A DNA stretch of 64,000 nucleotides from contig CM065381.1 of the NCBI GenBank assembly GCA_033060915.1, positions 32,934,836-32,998,835 of the forward strand, given 5' to 3'. Origin of the DNA: Euryodendron excelsum (Eukaryota > Streptophyta > Magnoliopsida > Ericales > Pentaphylacaceae). Below are positions 56,124 to 64,000 of the stretch, piece by piece. Every line of letters begins with the position of its first letter. Positions within the stretch are counted from its first letter, which is position 1. The translations under genes were made by a program, and so were the position numbers. The notes below the pieces were generated by a model, which was not told the DNA's origin, did no database searches, and worked only from the letters and a program-made list of their open reading frames with translations.

Positions 56124-57883
56124 GTTGGCTTAAGAAGGCAACTCAAGAGGGGGGTGAATTGGATTTTTCAAATATAATCACAAACAATGCAATTAAAAAC
56201 TAATTAAGTAATGTAAAAGTGGCTAATGAAACTATAAACCAAGCAAGCAAACAATAAGATGCAATGCAAGCAAGTGATATGAGTAAAGAGAAAAACATAG
56301 CACAATAAAGAACACCAAATTTACTGAGGTTCGATTATAACGTGTGATCAATGTCCTCATTCCCAAGACCCCCTTAAAAGTCTTACACCATGCAAAAAGC
56401 GTTTTGCACAGTAGGTGCTAATTGCCCAAGTGCCCAAGTCACTTTTTACAAGAGCTCTTTCCAAGCTCTCAAAGCCCCAAGTGATTTTGTTCAAGCTTCT
56501 CTCAAACTTACAAATATTTTTACCAAGAACACTCAAACCTACAGGTTGACAAACCCACCCAAGTTAAATAGATGAAGTTAATACAATGGGTAACTCTATC
56601 AAATAGTAAATAAGCAAGTGTAGGTTCAACAATCTGCCACAATCACTCAATACAATGGATGTAGCAATTAGGGCTCAAAAAATCTCAACTTCAATCTTTG
56701 ATTTAGCACTTATGATCTTTCATACTTATTTATAGATGTTGTGGGGATTTTGTATTTATAGCCTTACATTGATTCTTGCCATTGGTGGTGGTTGGGAGTG
56801 TTTTTAATACAAGATCGAGCTGTTACAATTGTAAAAAAAACTAGCCGTTACAGTTGAGGAGTCGACTCTTTTTCTGAAGGGGTCGACTCTTTTTGTTATG
56901 CTCTCATCTTCCTTAGCTCTCTATCCTAATGTGTCAACTCCTGAGAAATAAGGGTCGACCCTTTTAGAGTTTTGTCTAAGTTCACCAAGGCTCTGTCTGA
57001 ACGTGTCAACCCCTGAAGAACAAGGAGTCAACTCTTTTAGCTTTTGACCAAACTTCATCAAGGCTCTGTCCAAAAGTGTCAACCCCTGAAAAAAGAGGAG
57101 TCAACCCTTTTTCGACATTCTTCAAGACTTTGCATTCTGTCTCAATATGTCAACTCTTGAGCTGGAGGGGTCGACTTTTTTTAGCTTAGACCCTTGCTTT
57201 TTACAAGTCTTCTTTAAACTTCTTTAAACTCTTTAAGCTCTTGATGGATTATCCAATTAAGTCTTCTGAGGCTTGAAATGACATTTTCAAAGGATGTTAA
57301 TATTCAAGAACACCTTTAATCTCTTCGAGATGAAATCAATCCAATTTGATTACTTGTAGGGTTTCTCAATCAACATCACTTCTTCCATTGATTCAAGACT
57401 TTAAAAAACTCTTCAAGAAAGCTTCCTAGTCCTGTGATCTCTTCTTTTCAACTGATAATCTATTACTCTTTGAACACCTTCAATTTTTTCGAGATGGAAT
57501 CATTTCAATTTGATTGTTTCTAGGGTTCTTCAATTAATATAGCTTCTTGCATCCACTCAAGACTTTAACATAATCTTCAATGGCGCTTCCAAGTCTTGTG
57601 ATTTCCTTTAACTGGTCTTAATTAACTTTGAGCATCTTCAATCTCTTTAAGATGAGATTGTAAGCATGAGCTTGTTGAACGTGTCAACCCATTGTGCCCA
57701 TCAACCTTTAATTCTTCTTGACAACTTTCTCAGCACACAAGTAATTAAATATTTTGCAATGTGACAAGCTTCAAGTCATGAATCTATTTAGATAAAAGCA
57801 ACACATAATTTGTACACTAAGCAGAGTCATTAGATTACCAAACTATGTTTTTTTATCATCAAAATCAAGGCATGGAGTCAATG
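56124..57883 (-). repeat. 3' LTR of the decayed copia
   Basis: Starts TGTTGGCTTAAG and ends GAGTCAATG next to the polypurine-type tract TCTCTCCCTTTTTGATGATG. TATA box GGCTATAAATAC on the minus strand at 56763-56752. Palindrome array at 56858-57178. Confidence 0.8.
56858..57178 (-). repeat. Decayed palindrome array, five pairs
   Basis: Motifs start near 56858/56879, 56931/56952, 57003/57024, 57076/57097 and 57148/57169. Pair spacing is 21 bp and the period 72-73 bp. The first two are GAGTCGACTC and GGGTCGACTC; others have drifted to GTGTCAACTC, GGGTCGACCC or GAGTCAACTC, but the spacing is kept. Confidence 0.8.
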
Positions 57884-58678
57884 ATCTCTCCCTTTTTGAT
57901 GATGACTGAACCTTAATCAATATGAACAATAAGCTTGAAATCTAATGAATTTAGCAGTGTACAATAACAAAGAAATTCAAAAAAAGTTTTATACTAGAAA
58001 TTTGCTCCCATTTTCTTGTGTGCTTTATGCCTCAAAGCATTTTTCAGTGTTAGAGCAAACATACAGGTTCAAAATAAAAGTATTTTTCAGGTTCACAACA
58101 AAACGATCACCAAATTCAAAGATTCAGAGCATAAATGCATTTGCTCCCTCTTTGTTATGCAGTGTAGCACTGCTATATTAGATTTGCTCAACCATAATTG
58201 ATGCCAATCAAGCATCCCAATAAAACATAGATTGCTTTATAAAGATTCTTTCTTTCAATTCTTTCTCCCTATATAAAAATTTTTCATTCATATCACAATT
58301 GTTTCTTCTCCTTTTGTATCAAACTCATCTTTTTCATATCAATACTTTCCCTTCCTTTTTGTTAACTCATCAAAAAGAGCTAAATATAGAGAAGTTAAAG
58401 ACAGGTACAATAACAAAAAAACTTAAAACATAAATAAAACTATTGTTAGATGAGCAAGCAAAATCAATCAATGGATCAATCTCTTCATCAATGCAGCCGA
58501 AGAGAATGCAAGCAAACATGAAACAACTAAAGCATTTATAATAATAGGCATCTATAGCATTCAAAGCCTAAAAGTATCCACAAAATAATACAAACATATT
58601 TGTCTTAAAGGATGACACACCATCCTATTCAAAAATATTATTCAAAAAGTGAAATTGTAAATGCAAATGCAAGACTGC
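57884..58678 (-). other. 3' tail with polypurine-like tracts
   Basis: Non-coding tail of the decayed copia, between the accessory ORF and the 3' LTR. It has repeated TTGCTCCC-type words (near 58003 and 58141) and CCTTTTTGTTAACTCATCAA (58356), a CTTTTTG/CAAAAAG inverted repeat, matching the tail of the young copy. Confidence 0.55.
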
Positions 58679-60102
58679 TCATTTGGCTTTGGGAGATGGG
58701 GTTTGTGAGAGATCAACAGGGTCATCTGCTGTGTTGGAGAACTTGGTTGGGTTTCTTTGTTTCAAACCATACTTATGAGTGCTTGCTGATGGCTTTGGAG
58801 TGGTTTGGCTAGAGGGATTTAATGGTGCTGTAGGTGATGGCTGAGATTGATAAGGAGAGGTGTTGACTCTTTCAGTAGATTCATCCACTTCATCAGTGCT
58901 CGAGTCATCCTTTGCAAACTTTGGTGTTTCAGGGTAAAGGGACTTATACTCATCTCTAACTATTTGCTTGATGTATTTCCCAAGGTGCTCAGTTGAGAGA
59001 GTAATGTCATTCAAAACTCCTTCTCTTAGCTTATTTCCATCAGACACAAAAGCTTTACTCAACTCCCTAACTTTCTTCTCAACAAATAACAACCTAGTTG
59101 CACCATTCTCTACATTTTTATCAATTTTGGTAAACATCTCTTCTTGGTATTTCTTCAACTCTTTTATCATTTCCATCATTGCTATCTGCACAGAATTATT
59201 GGGCATAATGTCCATGGAAAAAAAGTTTCCTTGGAGTCCTAGAGATTTCACCTCTTTCAAATGACCTTCCCCTTGGTGTTATATTACCACCACCACCACA
59301 ACCTCTTTCTTTCTTTGGGTCCCACTTCTTAGAGTGGGTGTCAAAGAAATACCTTATTCTAGATAAGATTTTCTAGTTGTACTCATCTGAATTGGGATCA
59401 AGAGTCCTTTTCTTTTCATTAGATAAATCAACCTTAAAGTGTTGGAACACCTTTATCAAAAACATTCCATAAGGCAAACTAACCTTTATCCTTATTGCCT
59501 TAATGATATGGTTCAAAATAATGTCAGCCAAATCAACCTTTGTTTCAGTCAAATATGCCCACATGAAAAATAATTCTTTTTCAAAGATGTATTCAAACTT
59601 TTCACCCTTAGGAATAAGAATGTGGCATACAAAATGGTGGACAAATCTCAATTCTAGTAGGAGTTCATTGGCAATGGGCTAGAAACTATCATTAGTGATC
59701 TCTTTTCCCATGAGAAAAAATAGGGCTCTACATCTATCAATGTTCTTCTACCTTGTTTCTCCAGCAACACTTATACCCAAAATCCCACAAATTACTCCCT
59801 CAGTGAGTGTGATTGATATTCCTTTAACATAACTCAAAGAATGCATAATCAATCCATCTACCATTCAAAATAACTCTAAAAGAAATATCATTTATATACT
59901 TGTCTAGATTGAATTGTTTTTTAAAGTAAAGGTTGTCCTTAAAAAAGTCCTCTTCAGCCTCTGCAATCTGCTTCCTTTTTCTCTTCTTAGATACCCTAGA
60001 AAACTCTCTTTTGTCCTTTCTCTTCTTTCCTCCCTTGGATTTAGGAGTCAACTCCACTAGGGCTTTCTTCCCTTCCTTCGATGATGCAGTCTTTGGAGCC
60101 AT
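58679..60102 (-). pseudogene. Accessory ORF of the decayed copia
   Basis: Homologue of the 537-codon accessory ORF at 27967-26354, in three open pieces. 60102-59824 starts MAPKTASSKEGKKALVEL, with a basic segment and RVILNGRWIDYAFF. 59651-59373 covers FVHHFVCHILIPKGEKF and VSLPYGMFLIKVFQHF. 59260-58679 covers the coiled coil (LKKYQEEMFTKIDKN, VEKKVRELSKAFVSDG) and ends DLSQTPSPKAK. The sequence between the first two pieces (59823-59652) is shortened and out of frame. The start at the MAPK methionine supports use of 27955 in the young copy. The conserved end (DPVDLSQTPSPK) suggests selection on the C-terminus while both copies were active. Confidence 0.85.
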
Positions 60103-60267
60103 CAGGGTTGGAAATGTCGGTTGTGAGTAGTTCAGGAATGGTTATAATGGTTCAAATCTGGGATTTATAAAGGTTGGAGGGATTTTCGGTGGGTATGGCA
60201 GTTAAGGTCATGGTTTGAAATGAGAGAGCGAGGGAAAGAGAATTTTGTCTGATTTGGGGTAAAACAG

Positions 60268-60279
60268 GGTTATTTATAG
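60268..60279 (-). promoter_or_regulatory. TATA box upstream of the decayed accessory ORF
   Basis: CTATAAATAACC on the minus strand, about 22 bp downstream of the palindrome array and about 165 bp upstream of the accessory ORF start. Confidence 0.5.
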
Positions 60280-60300
60280 TTGTTGAGCAATCGTGCAAAT

Positions 60301-60473
60301 GGGTCAACTCCTGTATTCAAGGGGTCGACTCATTTTCTACTGAAAGAACTATCCAGGTTCTTTGTTGGAATGAGTTACTCTTAAAATAAGAAGGGTCTAT
60401 TCATTTTAACAGAGGTTACTATGAGCCACTTTCTGAGAACAGAGGTCGACTTCTTGAAGGCAGGGGTAGACTC
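60301..60473 (-). repeat. Internal palindrome array of the decayed copia
   Basis: Motifs start at 60301/60322, 60372/60393 and 60443/60464: pair spacing 21 bp, period 71 bp. Sequences have drifted (GGGTCAACTC, GGGTCGACTC, GAGTTACTC, GGGTCTATTC, AGGTCGACTT, GGGTAGACTC). Position relative to the accessory ORF is the same as in the young element. Confidence 0.75.
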
Positions 60474-60590
60474 TTTTCTTATGAAATGCAAAAAATCACT
60501 TATAAAATGCAATGCACCAAATAGGCATTTAATTCATTTTCAAACTATTCAAATGCATAATCAGGTATATATAATAACATAATCAATCAA

Positions 60591-61070
60591 TCAAACTATT
60601 GGATTGTTCATTCCAAATTCTCTTCTAATCATATAAAATCTATCTTCATTCAAGGGTTTTGTGAAGATATCAGTTAATTGATGGTCAGTGCTCACAAAGT
60701 CAAGTATAACATCACCTTTTTGTATATGATCATGAATAAAATGATGTCTACTTTTAATGTGTTTTGTGTGAGAGTGTTGAATAGGATTTTTGGTCAAATT
60801 AATGACACTTGTATTATCACACCTTATGGAAATATGTTCAAAGGAAAGTTCAAAGTTTTCCAATTGGTGTTTAATCCAGAGGATTTGAGCACAACAACTT
60901 TCAACTGATTAGCCTTAGCAGTGGAGAGTGCAACTGAGTTTTGCTTTTTACTAGACTATGAAACAAATATATTACCAAGAAACTGACAAGAGCCACTAGT
61001 GCTCTTTTTATTAACCTTACTCTCAGCATAATCAACATATGAATAACTAATAAGACTTAAGTCTAAACAT
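60591..61070 (-). pseudogene. pol: Copia RT/RNase H remnant
   Basis: The C-terminal end of pol. An open piece 60863-60591 reads FEHISIRCDNTSVINLTKN, HTKHIKSRHHFIHDHIQKG and DHQLTDIFTKPLNEDRF. Upstream, broken frames keep KKSTSGSCQFLGN and SSKKQNSVALSTA. A short match to the earlier RT part (AAACATACACTAAA) abuts the truncated LTR near 61060, marking the deletion junction. The intact counterpart is 29051-28449. Confidence 0.8.
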
Positions 61071-61074
61071 ACAC

Positions 61075-62617
61075 TAAAACTCCTTTACATCATCACTCCC
61101 AAGATTCCCTTGAAAGTCTTCCACTATGCAAAAACTCTTTTAAATAGCAGGTGCTAGTCGCCCAAGTGCCCAGCTCACTTTTTACAATAGCTCTTCCCAA
61201 ACTCTCAAAGCCTTAATTGATTTTGTCCAAGCTTCACTAAACTTACAAGTGTTTTTACCAAGACACTCAAACTCACAGGTTTATAAACCCACCCAAGTGA
61301 AATAGATGAAGTTAATACAATTGGTAACTTTCTCAAATAGTAGATAAGAAAGTGTAGGTTCAACAATCAAACCCAATCACTCAATAAAATGGATGTAACA
61401 GTTATGGCTTAGAAAATCTCAGCTTCAATATTTGATTCAGCACTTATGATCTTTCATACTTATTTGTAGATGTTATGGGGATGTTGTTTTTATAGCCTTG
61501 CATTGATTCTTGCCATTGGTGGTGGTTGGGAGTATTTTTAATGTAAGATTGAGCTGTTACAACGATAAAAAAACTAGCTGTTACAGTCAAGGAGTCAACT
61601 CTTTTTCTGAAGAGGTCGACTCTTTTTGTTCTATTCTTATCTTCCTTAGATCTTTATCCCAATGTGTTGACTCCTCAGAAATAGGGGTCAACTCTTTTAG
61701 AGTTTTGTCTGAGTTCACCAAGGTTCTGTCCGAATGTGTCAACCCCTGAAGAACAAGGAGTCCACCCTTTTACCTTTTGACCAAACTTCATCAAAGCTTT
61801 GTCCAAAGGTGTCAACCCATGAGAAAAGAGGAGTAAACCCTTTTTGGACTTTCTTCAAGACTTTGCATTCTGGACCAATGTGTGGACTCCTAAGATGGAG
61901 GAGTAGACTCTTTTTAGCTTAGACCTTTACTTTTTGCAAGCCTTCTTCAAACTTCTCTAAGCTCTTCAAGCTCTTGATGGATCATCCAATTAAGTCTTCT
62001 AAGGCTTGAAATGACTTATTCAAAGCATGTTGATCTTCAAGAACACCTTTAATCTCTTCGAGTTGAAATCAATCCAATTTGATTACTTGTAGGGTTCCTC
62101 AATCAACATCACTTCTTCCATTGATTCAAGACTTCAACAAGATCTTTAAAAGAGCTTCCAAGTCTTGTGATCTCTTTTTTTCAACTGATATTCTATTCTT
62201 CTTTGAACACCTTCAATCTCTTTGACATGGAGCCATTTCAATTGGATTGCTTCTAGGGTTCTTCAATTAATATAGCTTATTCCATCCACTCAAGACTTCA
62301 ACATAATCTTTAATGGAGCTTACAAGTCTTGTGATTTCCTTTCAACTGGTTTTCGTTAACTTTGAGCATCTTCAATCTCTTTAAGATGAGACTATAAGCA
62401 TGAGCTTGTTGAATATGTCAACCCATTATGCTCATCAACGTTCAATTCTTCTTGGCAAACTTTTCAATACACAGGTAATTCAATATCTTCCAATGTGACA
62501 AGTTTCAAGTCATGAACCTATTTAGATAAAGGCAATACATAATTTGCACACTAAGTATAGTCATTAGATCACTAAACCATGTTTTCTTATTATCAAAATC
62601 AAGGTATGGAGTCAACA
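61075..62617 (-). repeat. 5' LTR of the decayed copia, truncated
   Basis: Matches 56124-57883 from about 56350 onward; the U5/R end next to the internal region is missing. Ends GGAGTCAACA. Decayed palindrome pairs start near 61591/61612 and repeat every 72-73 bp to about 61910. Confidence 0.8.
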
Positions 62618-62622
62618 ACAAT

Positions 62623-63101
62623 TGTTGCAACATATTTGACGGTATCGTAACCCCAAAGAGCAAGACCACTATCTTCTTTCTCTTTCCCAAATCCTTAGCT
62701 TTGTACATACACACAGATATACATATATATGTATGTAATTGATTTGGGTGTGATTGGTGCTAGTGTTGAAGAAATTTGGGCATAAAAGGGTTTTCAGAAA
62801 ATGGATCTGGTTGAGAAGGGGTGGGATGGCGTCAGTGGTGGGGATGTAGCATTGGATTAACAATTGGGGTGGAGGAAGTTTTGGTGGTGGCAGCACCGGT
62901 GGAGATGGGGGTTGGGTGGTGGTGATGGACGAAGGAGGTTGGGGAGTTTTGAAGAAGAAAAATGATTCACAGAAGATGGTGGTGGCCGGTGGCGGTGATG
63001 GATGGTGGAGACAAGGGCACTGGAGGAAAGAGGTGAGTGATTGAGAGGGGAGAGAGGATGTGTGGGAAGTTGGTCTATAGCTGTTAGCAAAAAGGGGGGG
63101 G

Positions 63102-63144
<43 letters not shown>

Positions 63145-63261
63145 CACTGTTTTTGACATTTTGACTAAAAAAATGATTTTATAGCATTTAAATTGTATTA
63201 GAAAAGTTACGGCAAAAATGTAATTGAACAACAAGAGTTAAAATCGTTTCTCGATAAACAT
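62623..63261. other. Right interior of the TIR element
   Basis: GT-rich/GGTGG-rich stretch (62790-63060), then a G run (63096-63105) and a GA microsatellite. A minus-strand open frame through it is low complexity. No recognised gene. Confidence 0.5.
63106..63141 (+). repeat. GA microsatellite
   Basis: About 18 GA units following a run of G. Confidence 0.9.
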
Positions 63262-63350
63262 TGACAAGGGAGGTCAATGTAATTACTAGAAAGTAAAAAG
63301 TAGTGTCTTACATTTCAATAAATCTCAAGGGAGGTCAATGTAATTTGCCA
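63262..63350 (-). repeat. Right terminal inverted repeat
   Basis: Reverse complement begins TGGCAAATTACATTGACCTCC (here the first 20 bases TGGCAAATTACATTGACCTC) and pairs with 55473-55562. Followed by a T run. Confidence 0.75.
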
Positions 63351-63519
63351 TTTTTTTTTTTTGTTCAAACTCTCTTGAGTCTAGCTGTGTATATAAGCTT
63401 GTCCCAACTCTAGGTTAGAATAAGAAGCACTAGATACGTGTGAACCTCAAAGTTCAATTATCTCATAAAAATAGCCTGTTTGGACCTTGCAGAAAGTAAC
63501 AAGAAATAAGGAAAAATAA

Positions 63520-63720
63520 TAGCTTGAGAGGAAAGGAAAATAAAATTTAATTCACTCTTGCTGGGTTTTTGTCCCCAGTTCTTTTTCTTTTTCAAGTTCC
63601 AAACAAGCCGAGAAGAAAAGGAAAGGAAAATAATAAATTTTCGTCCCCACTTCCTTTCTCTTTTTCAAGTTCCAAATAGGCTGAGAAGAAAAGAAAGATA
63701 AAGTAAAGGAAAATAATACG
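63520..63720. repeat. About 90-bp direct repeat
   Basis: GTCCCCAGTTCTTTTTCTTT then TCAAGTTCCAAACAAGCCGA and GAAAAGGAAAGGAAAATAAT is followed by a similar copy (GTCCCCACTTCCTTTCTC, TCAAGTTCCAAATAGGCTGA). Two copies, origin unknown. The sequence from 63351 to 63774 otherwise shows no gene. Confidence 0.6.
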
Positions 63721-63774
63721 ATTCTCTATTTGGTTTCTAGTTTTCCTTTTCTATATAGTTTATAGTTTTGGAGG

Positions 63775-64000
63775 TTTAAGCACCCCATTTTTGCCCGCTC
63801 GGCAATCTCCGACCTGACTGAACTCCCTTTCAAAACTCCGTAAGCACATTCAAGACCAAATCAACTTCCAGACGCTATCCAATCAGTCAACCGCTTCTTG
63901 GGCCCGCTAGGCCCAACAGAGGCCTAATCACTAAACCTGCCCCTTGGGCCTTTAGACACGTCTTGAGAAAGTTCAAAATCTCTCAAGACGGTAAGTCCGT
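63775..64000 (+). mobile_element. Giant LTR copy 4, start only (cut by window edge)
   Basis: TTTAAGCACCCCATTTTTGC and GCTCGGCAATCTCC match the starts of copies 1 and 3. It includes the GGGCCCGCTAGGCCCAACAG block seen in the others. A 10-bp stem CGTCTTGAGA (63959-63968) pairs with TCTCAAGACG (63981-63990), immediately followed by GTAAGTCC, as in the other copies. Confidence 0.8.

Larger units (their letters stand above)
56124..62617 (-). mobile_element. Decayed, internally deleted copia element
   Basis: Related to the young copia at 23597-34930. Target duplication GCAAT (56119-56123) and ACAAT (62618-62622). In element orientation: a 5'-truncated LTR (62617 to about 61075), a remnant of RT/RNase H (61070-60591), a palindrome array (60473-60301), a broken accessory ORF (60102-58679), a tail with polypurine-like tracts, and a full LTR (57883-56124). 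Gag, protease, integrase and most of RT are missing, so a deletion removed them along with about 250 bp of the LTR. Many stops and substitutions show it is much older than the young copy. Confidence 0.85.
55473..63350. mobile_element. TIR-type DNA element with a nested copia element
   Basis: The left end (55473-55562) and the right end (63262-63350, reverse complement) match as imperfect inverted repeats. Both read GGCAAATTACATTGACCTCC, then TTGAGATTTATT(A/G)AAATG and AAGACACTAC, then a second AATTACA(C/T)TGACCTC block. The ends are next to G-run and T-run sequences, so the target duplication cannot be read. Inside, outside the nested copia (56124-62617), are about 560 bp on the left and 640 bp on the right with no recognised transposase. 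It is probably a non-autonomous Mutator-like or fold-back element; the superfamily is not settled. Confidence 0.65.

Noticed and set aside
62857..63234. Minus-strand 125-codon ORF
   Set aside because: Mostly a translated GA/CT microsatellite and CCACC-rich sequence inside the TIR element.

Overview
This is nuclear DNA of a flowering plant. It is AT-rich, its genes carry GT-AG introns, and it is packed with plant LTR retrotransposons of the Ty1/copia (SIRE/Maximus-like) and Ty3/gypsy (Tat-like) types. I cannot name the species. There is no intact host gene. The only host gene I recognise is a decayed minus-strand gene for a BUB1-like mitotic-checkpoint kinase. Its exons are scattered from about 53.4 kb down to 0.62 kb, and the rest of the window is transposons nested inside transposons.

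Layout. (1) 0.62-1.39 kb: last four BUB1-like kinase exons. (2) 3189-9475: an LTR element with 1.4-kb LTRs and no recognisable gag or pol (LARD-like), sitting in a kinase intron, TSD GATAC. (3) 10.04-10.73 kb: four more kinase exons; 15.54-15.81 kb: N-terminal TPR-like exons. (4) 15816-53346: a Tat-like gypsy element that landed in the TPR region; homology to the kinase gene resumes on its far side. The gypsy element has itself received four insertions: a 5.1-kb giant LTR (17907-23013, TSD ATATC); a young 11.3-kb copia element on the minus strand (23597-34930, TSD CTACA) whose two LTRs differ, as far as I could see, by one T; an inverted giant LTR (38670-45295, TSD ACTTG) that carries its own solo copia LTR (39702-41379); and a third giant LTR (47403-52087, TSD AGGGG). 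(5) 53670-55382: a solo copia LTR. (6) 55473-63350: a DNA-transposon-like element with roughly 90-bp terminal inverted repeats, containing a decayed, internally deleted copia element (56124-62617). (7) 63775-64000: start of a fourth giant LTR cut by the window edge.

How the parts relate. Nesting gives a relative order: kinase gene, then gypsy, then the giant LTRs and the young copia. The copia element encodes gag, a pol broken by two one-base homopolymer insertions, and a long sense accessory ORF between pol and the 3' LTR. The gypsy element has dual RNase H regions and an antisense ORF downstream of integrase, both typical of Tat.

The most interesting signal is in the copia U3 regions. GTCGAC-centred palindromes occur in pairs 20-22 bp apart, and the pairs repeat every 70-72 bp just upstream of a TATA box. 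The same module is duplicated inside the element upstream of the accessory ORF, and its spacing persists in a decayed relative. Two other diverged LTRs in the window show similar spacing, one with a different palindrome (TGTCGACA) and one, more weakly, with an ATTG-containing motif. This looks like a conserved promoter architecture that may give the accessory ORF its own promoter.
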